From an uncultured Prevotellaceae bacterium (GTDB lineage: Bacteria > Bacteroidota > Bacteroidia > Bacteroidales > Bacteroidaceae), in contig CAMKEM010000015.1 of NCBI GenBank assembly GCA_946411565.1, forward strand, positions 1 through 49,074: DNA of 49,074 nt, given 5' to 3'. The notes below the pieces were generated by a model, which ran no database searches, was not told the DNA's origin, and saw only the letters and a list, made by a program, of their open reading frames with translations. Below are positions 41,093 through 48,992 of this stretch, piece by piece. A program made the translations under genes and the position numbers. Each line of letters opens with the position of its first letter. Position 1 is the stretch's first letter.

Positions 41093-41167
41093 CTGCTCGA
41101 AGAAATTAAATTGACGCACCTTGCGGTGCTTAACTGACAATAATTCCTAATCTACCTCCATAAATAA

Positions 41168-41446
41168 ATTCAAACGCAAAGGCGCAGAGACGCAAAGTTT
41201 TTTGAACACGGAAAACACAAAAGAAACGAAAATAATGATTGTTTTGGGGGAATGAGGGCTTTCAGCCCTCGCAAATCATGAAAAAGGAAACGGATGTATC
41301 TGATTTATCTGAGGCTGGCGCGATACGTGCTCCGAATGGTTCAGATAAATCAGATACATCCGTTTCTCTTTTAATTTCCGTTTTATTCGTGCTTTCTGTG
41401 TTCTAAATAATCTCTGTGTCTCTGCGCCTTTGCGTTTAAATGAATT
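41168..41446. repeat. Large palindrome R3, copy d, with R2 inserted
   Basis: Left AACGCAAAGGCGCAGAGACG and GAACACGGAAAACACAAAAG; right CTTTCTGTGTTC and CTCTGCGCCTTTGCGTTT. R2 copy d sits in its middle. With the copy at 40041 it frames the 10-mer cluster, and both share GAGGGCT..AGCCCTC plus the R2 centre, pointing to a duplication of the block. Confidence 0.8.
41282..41370. repeat. Palindromic element R2, copy d
   Basis: AAAGGAAACGGATGTATCTG on the left and CAGATACATCCGTTTCTCTT on the right with the same centre as copy c. Confidence 0.9.
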
Positions 41447-41453
41447 TGCGTAG

Positions 41454-43121
41454 TTAGTTCAGCACCTCGAACTTGAGAATCCTGACATCAATCAAAGGGC
41501 GGCTCAAGCCGTCGGTTTCTGACTGCTGAATCTTATCAACAACATCAAGACCGCTTACCACCTGACCAAAAACGGTATAGCCACCGTCAAGCCACGGGGT
41601 GCCGCTCTGCTGATAGCCCTCATAATATTCAAGACACTCCTTGTAAGGACTCTTACCCTTCTGCACAGGCCACTTGCCCCATGTGATGTAGAACTGAGAT
41701 GTAGAGCTCTTGAACTCTGGGTTCTTGTCATCACCCTCACGAGCTGCACACAAGGCACCACGCTTATGGAAGAACTGAGGATAGAGAATCTCAGCCTTGA
41801 GCTCCTTCTCGCCACTCTCGGTAGGCACATCAGAATTGCCGAGCGGTGTAGGATTCTCCACGGATGTGTATGTGGCAGTCTTGGAATCAGGATCACCACC
41901 CTGTATCATGAAGTTCTTTATGACACGGTGGAAGAGAGTGGAATCAAGTGCGCCTGTCTTTGCCAGACGCAGGAAGTTATCACGATGAATAGGAGTCTCG
42001 TTATAAAGCTCGACGATGATGTCGCCCTCAGTAGTATGGAGCTTTACGAGCTTACGATCATACGATGCAGCCATATCCATCTTACCCTCACGCACCTGCT
42101 CATCGAGCAAAGCCCTCATTATGGTTGCAGGCTTGCCTTCCTCGGTGAATGCGCCGAGATTATACTGTGACGGCTTAGCTTCAGGCTCCCAATAGAAAAC
42201 GCCCTTGCAACGCCCCTTAGTGTCGTTCTTCATCCTATGGATAAGCTCTGCATACTGCTCCCTACCCTGCTCCATTACCCAGGGTTTCTGCTCGTCAACC
42301 TCATAGCCAGTCTCTACGATCATCACATCAGTAACGTATTTCTCGCTAACACGACGGACATTCTTTAGGCAGTCGTGCAATGTCATAACGGCATCCGACT
42401 CCTTGCCTGACTTCATCGCCCAATATGGATAGAGAGACATACCGATGATATCCCACTTTGCACCATTATCCTTCAGGGCATCGAGGTTACGGCTGTAGAG
42501 GCTGCTGTCAAAGCCATTGTCAAGATGGACTATCACCTTTGCATCAGGGAATACCGCCTTAACGGCATCATATCCGGCTGCAAAGAATCCAGCATATTGC
42601 TTCGGGTTCTGGTCGAGCTTTCCGAGAGGCCATAGTAAGCCGTTGCTCGTCTCATTGCCCACCTGCACCCACTTTGGGGTTATGCCGTTATCCTTCAGAA
42701 GAGTAAGCACCTCATTGGTATGGGTAGCCAATGCAGCGGTCATCTTCTTGAACGACAATTTTTCCCATGACTTTGGAATATTCTGCTTGCCAGGATCAGC
42801 CCACCAATCGCTATAATGGAAATCCACCATAACCTCCATGCCAAGTTCCTTGGCACGCTTCGCCTTTGCCAGCAGGTCTTCCTTGTTGCACCAGTTCTCG
42901 TGCTCGGAAGGGTCAACCCACACACGCAAGCGGACGGCGTTCATGCCCATCTCCTTCATCAAGGCGGTGCATTCACGCTCCTCGCCTTTCCAGTTGTATA
43001 GTTTTCTGCCCTTGCTCTCCAGTTCTGTCTTCCAACTGATGTCCGCGCCAAGATAGAATTCCTGCGCGAAGCCTGTGAGGGATAGAAATGCAAGAGATAT
43101 TACAGCTAATGTTCTTTTCAT
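41454..43121 (-). CDS. GH53 endo-beta-1,4-galactanase fused to a cyclophilin-type peptidyl-prolyl isomerase
   Basis: A 555-residue exported protein (signal MKRTLAVISLAFLSLTGFAQ). Residues about 21-345 are a complete GH53 galactanase: LGADISWKTELESKG at the start, MGMNAVRLRVWVDP, VDFHYSDWWADPGKQ, acid/base E157 in WVQVGNETSNG, nucleophile E270 in VMIVETGYE, VFYWEPEA. Residues about 355-555 are a complete cyclophilin: KLVKLHTTEGDIIVELYNET, FHRVIKNFMIQGGDP (397-411), SQFYITWG, LDGGYTVFGQVVSGLDVVDK. The two are joined by RALLDEQVREGKMDMAASYD without a stop or frameshift, and the cyclophilin lacks its own signal. GH53 cuts galactan side chains of pectin; cyclophilins isomerise prolyl bonds. I know no such fusion. 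It lies 10 bases after queH on the same strand. Confidence 0.88.
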   Translation of the reverse strand: MKRTLAVISLAFLSLTGFAQEFYLGADISWKTELESKGRKLYNWKGEERECTALMKEMGMNAVRLRVWVDPSEHENWCNKEDLLAKAKRAKELGMEVMVDFHYSDWWADPGKQNIPKSWEKLSFKKMTAALATHTNEVLTLLKDNGITPKWVQVGNETSNGLLWPLGKLDQNPKQYAGFFAAGYDAVKAVFPDAKVIVHLDNGFDSSLYSRNLDALKDNGAKWDIIGMSLYPYWAMKSGKESDAVMTLHDCLKNVRRVSEKYVTDVMIVETGYEVDEQKPWVMEQGREQYAELIHRMKNDTKGRCKGVFYWEPEAKPSQYNLGAFTEEGKPATIMRALLDEQVREGKMDMAASYDRKLVKLHTTEGDIIVELYNETPIHRDNFLRLAKTGALDSTLFHRVIKNFMIQGGDPDSKTATYTSVENPTPLGNSDVPTESGEKELKAEILYPQFFHKRGALCAAREGDDKNPEFKSSTSQFYITWGKWPVQKGKSPYKECLEYYEGYQQSGTPWLDGGYTVFGQVVSGLDVVDKIQQSETDGLSRPLIDVRILKFEVLN

Positions 43122-43131
43122 ATTTATAAAT

Positions 43132-43686
43132 TTATGAATTTTCCTTATCTATTCTGATGCTGAACTCACAACCGCAGTATAGCTGATTGTAGAACCCGTT
43201 TTCTTTCAACAGCTCGTTACGACGCTGCTGCAAGCCGCCCTTTCGCCAGTTACGGTCATCGAAGGTGACACCGCCCACTTGCTCGGCAGCCCATGCGCCA
43301 GCCTCGTTTATCTGGTCGAGAGACTTCCAACGGCTTGAGGCGAGTGTGGTGGTGAACTCAGCAATGCCGAGTTCCTTGCATTTCTCCGCAGTCCTGAGCA
43401 AGCGAATCTTGAAGCACTCAAGGCAACGCTTACCGCGCTCAGGCTCAGCTTCCATGCCTTTAATCTTGCAAAGCCAGTCCTCGTGATTGTAGTCATCATC
43501 AATAATGGTGATGCCAAGCTTTTCTGCATAGCGGGTTATCTCGTTCTTCCTTATGAGGTATTCCTCTTCTGGGAAGATATTCGGATTGCAGTAGAACAGC
43601 GTAGGGCGCACATCATTGGCAAGCATCCACTCAAGAATGGCACTTGAACAGGGAGCACAGCAGCAATGTAGTAAAACTTCTTTCAT
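43132..43686 (-). CDS. queH: Epoxyqueuosine reductase QueH
   Basis: A 184-residue cytosolic protein of the former DUF208 family. Conserved Cys motifs: LLHCCCAPCSSA at 7-16, RCLECFKIRL in the middle, and YCGCEFS near the C-terminus; FYCNPNIFPEEEYLIRKNE and TTLASSRWKSLDQINEAG are typical of QueH. These Cys hold an iron-sulfur cluster and a further metal. QueH performs the last step of queuosine synthesis in tRNA, replacing QueG. Its promoter region carries 27-bp tandem repeats. The GH53-cyclophilin gene follows by 10 bases and may be read with it. Confidence 0.93.
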   Translation of the reverse strand: MKEVLLHCCCAPCSSAILEWMLANDVRPTLFYCNPNIFPEEEYLIRKNEITRYAEKLGITIIDDDYNHEDWLCKIKGMEAEPERGKRCLECFKIRLLRTAEKCKELGIAEFTTTLASSRWKSLDQINEAGAWAAEQVGGVTFDDRNWRKGGLQQRRNELLKENGFYNQLYCGCEFSIRIDKENS

Positions 43687-43705
43687 CTTTTTTCCTTATT
43701 TATAT

Positions 43706-43786
43706 TGAACCATATACGGTTCATATTTATAATGAACCAAGGATGGAACATATTTATATTGAACCAAAGATGGTTCAATATATATA
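43706..43786. repeat. Three tandem 27-bp units with TGAACC dyads, upstream of queH
   Basis: Units of exactly 27 bases at 43706, 43733 and 43760. Each starts TGAACCA and has GGTTCA or GGAACA about 7 bases later, forming dyads such as TGAACCATATACGGTTCA. They end in TATTTATAA-like A/T runs. The block ends 20 bases before the queH start, on its promoter side. Confidence 0.85.
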
Positions 43787-43802
43787 AACGCGGGCATGAA
43801 TG

Positions 43803-43846
43803 AAAAATTGCCGTCTGCTCATAAAAACCTGAACAGACGGCAATGA
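43803..43846 (-). terminator. Terminator after the EF-G-like gene
   Basis: TTGCCGTCTG and CAGACGGCAA form a perfect 10-bp stem around 17 bases; the AAAAA to its left is a T-run on the reverse strand. It is about 190 bases after the EF-G-like stop. Confidence 0.8.
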
Positions 43847-43937
43847 TATCATTGAGTGAAGAACGAAGAGTTAATAGTGAAGAATTTAAATTACCTTTAT
43901 CTATAAAGGCCTTAAACAACCAAGAGAGCAAAAATTA

Positions 43938-44024
43938 TTCACTCTTAAGCAGCAAAGCAAACTCTAATAATTCACTTTTAAGCAGCAAAGCTAACTCAAA
44001 TTATTCACTCTTCACTTTTCACTC
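43938..44024. repeat. 33-bp direct repeats after the EF-G-like gene
   Basis: TTCACTCTTAAGCAGCAAAG at 43938, TTCACTTTTAAGCAGCAAAG at 43971, and a third start TTCACTC at 44004, spaced exactly 33 bases. On the left, GTGAAGAACGAAGAG and AGTGAAGAATT (43856-43890) are inverse copies of the TTCACTCTTCAC words on the right, so the whole 43856-44030 block is also an imperfect palindrome. Confidence 0.75.
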
Positions 44025-44035
44025 TTCACTTAACA

Positions 44036-46189
44036 TTACTCTTCCTCCTCAGCCTCATGCTCGGCAATGAGCTTCTGCTGAATGTCGTTAGGAACAAGCT
44101 CGTAAGAAGCGAACTTTGTGGTGAATGATGCGCGACCACCTGTGAGAGAGCTCAAAGCGATAGAATAGCTTGAAAGCTCCTTCAATGGAATCTTTGCCTG
44201 AAGCTTCTGATAGCCGTTCTCTGAGTCCATACCCATGATGAGGGCACGACGACCCTGAAGGTCAGACATCACATCACCCATACAGTCAGCAGGAACATAG
44301 ACCTCAAGGTCATAGATAGGCTCAAGAATCTTAGGACCAGCATTCTTGAATGCCTCAGAGAACGCATTACGTGCAGCAAGCATGAATGAAAGCTCGTTAG
44401 AGTCAACTGGGTGCATCTTACCGTCATAAACGATAACGCGTACATCACGAGCGTATGAGCCAGTAAGAGGGCCACGCTCCATCTTCTCCATCACGCCCTT
44501 GAGGATTGCAGGCATGAAGCGCATATCAATAGCACCACCCACAACGGTATTGATGAATACGAGCTTACCGCCCCACTCCAACTGAACCTCTTCACGAGAC
44601 TTCACGTTGATCTTAACCTCCTGACCATTGAGCTTGTATGTGGTTGGATCAGGCATTCCGTCAGCGTATGGCTCAACGATGAGATGAACCTCACCAAACT
44701 GACCTGCACCACCAGACTGCTTCTTATGACGATACTCTGCCTGAGCACTCTTGGTGATAGTCTCACGATATGGAATCTTAGGTTCGATGAAATCGACCAT
44801 AATCTTCTCATTATTCTCCATACGCCACTTCAAAGTGCGGAGATGGAACTCACCCTGACCATGAACAATGACCTGACGAAGCTCCTTACTCTGCTCTACA
44901 ACCCATGTTGGATCCTCCTGACGCATTCTTGTAAGTGCAGACATCAGTTTCTCGGTCTCAGCCTCGTTCTTTGCCTTAATGGCACGAGAGAACTTAGGAT
45001 TAGGATACTTGATGAAGTCAAACCTGTTCTCGCTGTCCTTGCCATTGAGGGTATTGCCAGTCTTGACATCCTTCAGCTTAACGGCACAGCCGATATCACC
45101 AGCCCTAAGCTCATCAACAGGCACACGATTAGCACCTGCACATACATATATCTGACCGATACGCTCCTTTGAGCCACGATCCGCATTACTCAAATCATCA
45201 CCAGGCTTGATGCATCCACTCATCACCTTGAAGTATTGCACCTCACCGATATGTGGCTCTACGCCTGTCTTGAAGAAATAAACAGACTCAGGTCCGTTTA
45301 CATCGATAGGCACTTCCTCACCACGGGTATTGTGCACCTTCGGCATCTCGTCAACGAAAGGAACTACGTTGCCAAGGAACTCCATCAGACGGCGGACACC
45401 CATGCTCTTAACTGCACATACGCAGAATACAGGGAAGATAGAACGGGTAACAAGTCCCTTGCGGATACCCTCACGCATCTCGTCCTCTGTCAGAGTCTCT
45501 GTCTCGAAGAACTTATCCATAAGTCCTTCGTCATTCTCAGCAGCAGCCTCCACGAGAGCCTTGTGCATCTCCATAGCCTTATCCATCTCCTCAGCAGGAA
45601 TCTCCTCGATAGTAGGAGCACCGCCTTCAGGTCCCCATGAATACTTCTTCATCAACAGAACGTCGATGAGAGCGTTGAAATTAGGACCTTCATTAAGCGG
45701 ATACTGGATAGGAACAACCTTGCTACCATATATTTCCTTCAGACGATCCAAGCTATTGTTGAAATCGCATTTCTCGGAATCAAGCTGGTTAACAAGGAAG
45801 ATAACAGGCTTCTTCAGCTTTTCGGTGTAACGGAAATGGTTCTGCGTACCGACCTCAGGACCATACTGACCATTAATAAGGAGTACGGCTGTATCGGTTA
45901 CGTTGAGGGCTGTAAGGGCAGCACCCACGAAATCGTCAGAACCAGGACAGTCAATGATGTTGAGCTTCTTATTATTCCATTCTACATTATATACGGTTGA
46001 GAACACTGAGTAGCCATATTCCTGCTCAACTGGGAAATAGTCAGAAACAGTGTTCTTTTGCGTTATACGACCGCGACGCTGGATTACACCAGCCTCATAA
46101 AGGAGAGACTCTGTAAGAGTGGTCTTACCAGAGCCGTCATTGCCAAGGAGGGCAATGTTCTTAATCTCGTTTGTCTGATATACCTTCAT
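44036..46189 (-). CDS. EF-G paralogue with altered G3 motif (EF-G2-like)
   Basis: A 717-residue cytosolic protein with all EF-G domains. The start at 46189 (MKVYQTNEIKNIALLGNDGS) is chosen over a frame 33 codons longer because those codons precede a family N-terminus and lie in the leader after the promoter at 46271-46301. P-loop GNDGSGKT (16-23) instead of EF-G's AHIDAGKT; G3 is DCPGSDDF (80-87), so the catalytic His of DTPGHVDF is Ser84; G4 is NQLDSE. Bacteroides has such a second EF-G, reported to act in translation without GTP hydrolysis and to help gut colonisation. The sequence fits that group. The normal fusA with ribosomal genes is not in this window. Confidence 0.85.
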   Translation of the reverse strand: MKVYQTNEIKNIALLGNDGSGKTTLTESLLYEAGVIQRRGRITQKNTVSDYFPVEQEYGYSVFSTVYNVEWNNKKLNIIDCPGSDDFVGAALTALNVTDTAVLLINGQYGPEVGTQNHFRYTEKLKKPVIFLVNQLDSEKCDFNNSLDRLKEIYGSKVVPIQYPLNEGPNFNALIDVLLMKKYSWGPEGGAPTIEEIPAEEMDKAMEMHKALVEAAAENDEGLMDKFFETETLTEDEMREGIRKGLVTRSIFPVFCVCAVKSMGVRRLMEFLGNVVPFVDEMPKVHNTRGEEVPIDVNGPESVYFFKTGVEPHIGEVQYFKVMSGCIKPGDDLSNADRGSKERIGQIYVCAGANRVPVDELRAGDIGCAVKLKDVKTGNTLNGKDSENRFDFIKYPNPKFSRAIKAKNEAETEKLMSALTRMRQEDPTWVVEQSKELRQVIVHGQGEFHLRTLKWRMENNEKIMVDFIEPKIPYRETITKSAQAEYRHKKQSGGAGQFGEVHLIVEPYADGMPDPTTYKLNGQEVKINVKSREEVQLEWGGKLVFINTVVGGAIDMRFMPAILKGVMEKMERGPLTGSYARDVRVIVYDGKMHPVDSNELSFMLAARNAFSEAFKNAGPKILEPIYDLEVYVPADCMGDVMSDLQGRRALIMGMDSENGYQKLQAKIPLKELSSYSIALSSLTGGRASFTTKFASYELVPNDIQQKLIAEHEAEEEE

Positions 46190-46270
46190 AGATTTTGTTG
46201 TTAAGGTGTTAATAAATTTAGGAAAATCTTTAATTATTAGTCGGGATAGGTTAATTCCCGAACTCGACTT

Positions 46271-46301
46271 CAAAAGTAATAAATGCAAACGTTACCACAA
46301 A
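46271..46301 (-). promoter_or_regulatory. Promoter of the EF-G-like gene
   Basis: Reverse strand TTTG (46301-46298), 19 bases, TACTTTTG (46278-46271). The leader of about 75 nt can form a CGGGA/TCCCG hairpin near 46250. Confidence 0.6.
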
Positions 46302-46372
46302 ACTTTTGGGCAAAAAAGTACGTTATTTTATATTTTTTTGACATTTCCTTTTCGTATTTGTCGGAAATTATG

Positions 46373-46380
46373 TATATTTG
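46373..46380 (+). promoter_or_regulatory. -7 box that decides the hemW start
   Basis: TATATTTG followed by GCAT. It overlaps an ATG at 46370 that could begin a longer hemW; with transcription from about 46387 only the GTG at 46403 remains. Confidence 0.4.
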
Positions 46381-46402
46381 CATTTCTAATAATTACACAA
46401 AA

Positions 46403-47503
46403 GTGTCAGGAATATACGCTCACATACCGTTTTGCAAAAGCCGCTGCATATACTGCGGTTTCTACTCCACCACATTATTATCCTTACAGGATGAATATGT
46501 GGACGCTATGTTGCGTGAGCTTGACAGCAGAAAGGATTACCTCGCAGGAGAGCCTGTCACGACATTATATATAGGTGGTGGTACACCTTCTATGCTTTCC
46601 TCTCATAACCTATCACGCCTTTGCCAACATCTGAAGGATTTTGCCAACGAGACTTTGGAAGAGTTCACCGTAGAGTGTAACCCCGATGATGTCACTCCAG
46701 AACTTGCCTCGTTGCTTTATTCCTTAGGAGTAAACAGGGTTAGCATGGGAGCACAGACATTTTCCAACGAAAGACTTGCTTTCATCCATCGCCGTCACAA
46801 GGCTCATCAGGTGGAAGAGGCAGTCAACAATCTGCGGAATGCAGGAATAACGAACATAAGCATCGACCTTATGTTTGGTTTCCCCGATGAAACCGTAGAA
46901 AACTGGAAAAGCGATATTGAGCAAGCCCTAAGTCTTGGCGTTCAGCATATCTCTGCCTATTCCCTGATGTACGAGGAAGGTTCTCCTCTCTACAAATTAT
47001 TAGAGGATGGCAAGATAAAGGAGATTAATGAAGATGTGAGTCTTGAAATGTACGAGACGCTTATCACTCTCCTCACCAAAGCAGAATATGAGCATTACGA
47101 GATATCAAATTTCGCTTTGTCCGGCTATCGTTCAAAGCATAACAGCAGCTACTGGAAACGCATTCCTTACCTCGGTATAGGAGCTGCTGCACACTCATAT
47201 AATCTCACTTCCCGACAATGGAATGTGTCCGATGTAGAACTCTACATAAAAGGAGATAACATAGTAGAGGACTGCGAGTTACTTGATAGCTTCGAGCAAT
47301 TTAACGATATAGTGACTACCGCCCTCCGCACCTCAGACGGCATAGACTTAGACTGTCTCTCGGAATCAGACAGGGAGTATATTCTCAAGGCATCAGCCAA
47401 GAGCATAGAGCAAGGAAATCTCATAATAGAAAACAACCACCTTCACCTCACGCGGAAAGGCTTGTTCATAAGCGATGCGGTTATGGTGGAACTTATAAAA
47501 TAA
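46403..47503 (+). CDS. hemW: Radical SAM heme chaperone / coproporphyrinogen oxidase-like HemW
   Basis: 366 residues from a GTG at 46403 (SGIYAHIPFCKSRCIYCGFY, typical of the HemW N-terminus); an in-frame ATG at 46370 would add 11 residues and overlaps the likely -7 box. The radical SAM motif CKSRCIYC binds a 4Fe-4S cluster; HemW carries CxxxCxxC as here. ETLYIGGGTPSMLS-like TLYIGGGTPSML is the GGGTPS motif; SIDLMFGFPDETVENW and EHYEISNFA...KHNSSYW are also family sequence. HemW inserts heme into enzymes; the family is often mis-named HemN. It faces away from the EF-G-like gene and is followed by an inverted repeat. Confidence 0.88.
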   Translation: MSGIYAHIPFCKSRCIYCGFYSTTLLSLQDEYVDAMLRELDSRKDYLAGEPVTTLYIGGGTPSMLSSHNLSRLCQHLKDFANETLEEFTVECNPDDVTPELASLLYSLGVNRVSMGAQTFSNERLAFIHRRHKAHQVEEAVNNLRNAGITNISIDLMFGFPDETVENWKSDIEQALSLGVQHISAYSLMYEEGSPLYKLLEDGKIKEINEDVSLEMYETLITLLTKAEYEHYEISNFALSGYRSKHNSSYWKRIPYLGIGAAAHSYNLTSRQWNVSDVELYIKGDNIVEDCELLDSFEQFNDIVTTALRTSDGIDLDCLSESDREYILKASAKSIEQGNLIIENNHLHLTRKGLFISDAVMVELIK

Positions 47504-47506
47504 CCC

Positions 47507-47639
47507 AACTTTCGCATAGCTCAAGTTGAAGGTTTTAAGGTTTAAGGTTTTCTGGTCGGAATGCTTGTAAACGGTACAGACCTTATACCCCCAAACCTCA
47601 AAACCTTATAATCCATAAAGTTGAGCTTGTGAAACTTTA
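47507..47639. repeat. Inverted-repeat element R10 between hemW and trmN6
   Basis: Left AACTTTCGCATAGCTCAAGT and AAGGTTTTAAGGTTTAAGG; right CCTCAAAACCTTATAATCC and AGTTGAGCTTGTGAAACTTT, an imperfect inverse (arms of about 50 bases). No T-run, so not a simple terminator. Confidence 0.65.
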
Positions 47640-47649
47640 GTAAAAAAAT

Positions 47650-48360
47650 ATGCGCAGAAAAGAATACTTCGAGTTTAAGCAATTCACGGTTCATCAGGAA
47701 CACGCAGCAATGAAGGTAGGCACAGACGGGGCATTACTCGGCTCGTTGGCTGCTACAGGAAAGCGTATCCTTGACATCGGCACAGGCACAGGCTTGCTCT
47801 CGCTGATGATGGCGCAACGTTGTCCTGAAGCCAAGATTACGGCGATTGATGTGGACGACAATGCAATAATAGATGCAAAGACGAACTTCGAGGCATCTCC
47901 TTTCGGCGATAGGATAACGCTCATACAAGCTCCTTTTCAGGAATTTGCAAAGCAGGAACAGGAGAAGTATGACTGCATAATATGCAATCCTCCTTACTTT
48001 GACGAGAGTCTTGAGAGCAAGGATGAGAGTCGTACACGCGCCCGTCACACTTCAAGTCTGCCTTTCTGGGATCTCGTTAGCGGAGCATACGAACTCCTTG
48101 AGGACGAGGGCGTTTTCTCTGTCTGCATACCACCAGAGGTACTCAGCAAGTTCTCTGCCGAGTGCCTTATCAAAGGTTTCTGCCTTATGACTGCATACAA
48201 GGTCAAGTCCGTACCTCGTAAGCAAGAGCCAAAGCGCTACATCCTCGTCTATAAGAAAGGCAGGATAGTTGAGCCACAGGAATATACCTTCTGTATGCAG
48301 AATCCTGACGGCACACGCTCAGAGTGGTATCAGGAGATAATGATGGACTTCTATCTATAG
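47650..48360 (+). CDS. trmN6: tRNA1(Val) adenine-37 N6-methyltransferase
   Basis: A 236-residue SAM-dependent methyltransferase. FKQFTVHQEHAAMKVGTDGALLGSLA is the N-terminal family signature; the SAM site is ILDIGTGTGLLSLMMAQR; ITAIDVDDNAI follows; the N6-adenine motif IV is CNPPYF. The order and length match TrmN6 (YfiC), which methylates A37 of tRNA-Val. Start chosen at the ATG before RRKEYFEFK, 10 bases after repeat R10. The next gene begins 6 bases after the stop, so the two are likely one operon. Confidence 0.9.
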   Translation: MRRKEYFEFKQFTVHQEHAAMKVGTDGALLGSLAATGKRILDIGTGTGLLSLMMAQRCPEAKITAIDVDDNAIIDAKTNFEASPFGDRITLIQAPFQEFAKQEQEKYDCIICNPPYFDESLESKDESRTRARHTSSLPFWDLVSGAYELLEDEGVFSVCIPPEVLSKFSAECLIKGFCLMTAYKVKSVPRKQEPKRYILVYKKGRIVEPQEYTFCMQNPDGTRSEWYQEIMMDFYL

Positions 48361-48366
48361 AAGATT

Positions 48367-48948
48367 ATGAAACATCTATTATTTTTATTGTGCTTTCTGC
48401 CATTGCAGGCAATATGCCAAGATGTAAAAGTTATCATCAACGAAGACTTTGGATTAATATACAAAAGCGATACCCTATATGCATCTCTCGTAGCAAACGG
48501 CGATACTATCTTTATTTCTGATGATGATGTATCGTGGCATTTACAAGACTTGTTGAGATTTCAAAATCAAACCCTTAAAGAAGAAGGTATATACAGTCAA
48601 TATCCAGACATTATCGCTATGGAGATTGAACAAATAGCCACTCTTTTCGACTACAAATCCGAGGTTAATTACAAAAATGCAATAAAGAATGAGCGAAGAA
48701 CCATAACATTTTATGGACCAATAACTTTGATGCTTCGAAGATCACATACAGTTACTATAAAGAAATGCACATTGGTTATAGAAAACAACAAACTCATAAA
48801 ACACCATTGTTCATATTGCCAACACGATGACGTCGGTATTCCTACCGAAAACGCAAAATTTGAATATAAATACGATGAAAAGGGCAGAATCGTAAAGATA
48901 TTCAATAAAGGCAAATTAGAGCAAACAATATCATATGTTGAGCAATAA
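48367..48948 (+). CDS. Secreted hypothetical protein
   Basis: A 193-residue protein with signal peptide MKHLLFLLCFLPLQAICQ and no recognised family. The mature part has alternating short strands: VKVIINEDFGLIYKSDTLYA, TITFYGPITLMLRR, TVTIKKCTLVIENN. The end FEYKYDEKGRIVKIFNKGK resembles a YD/RHS-like beta unit. Two Cys pairs (KC..., HCSYC) might form disulfides. It follows trmN6 by 6 bases and is closed by the hairpin at 48951-48992, so it is a real expressed gene rather than a chance frame. Confidence 0.65.
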   Translation: MKHLLFLLCFLPLQAICQDVKVIINEDFGLIYKSDTLYASLVANGDTIFISDDDVSWHLQDLLRFQNQTLKEEGIYSQYPDIIAMEIEQIATLFDYKSEVNYKNAIKNERRTITFYGPITLMLRRSHTVTIKKCTLVIENNKLIKHHCSYCQHDDVGIPTENAKFEYKYDEKGRIVKIFNKGKLEQTISYVEQ

Positions 48949-48950
48949 TA

Positions 48951-48992
48951 AATCCCACACTCCAAATTCATCCTTGGTTGTGTGGGATTTTT
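48951..48992 (+). terminator. Terminator of the trmN6 operon
   Basis: AATCCCACAC and GTGTGGGATT form a perfect 10-bp stem around 19 bases, followed by TTT. The last 80 bases of the window are A/T-rich with nothing I can name. Confidence 0.85.

Noticed and set aside
46190..46288. 33-codon extension of the EF-G-like protein
   Set aside because: It lies in the leader and over the -7 box; conserved EF-G sequence begins at 46189.
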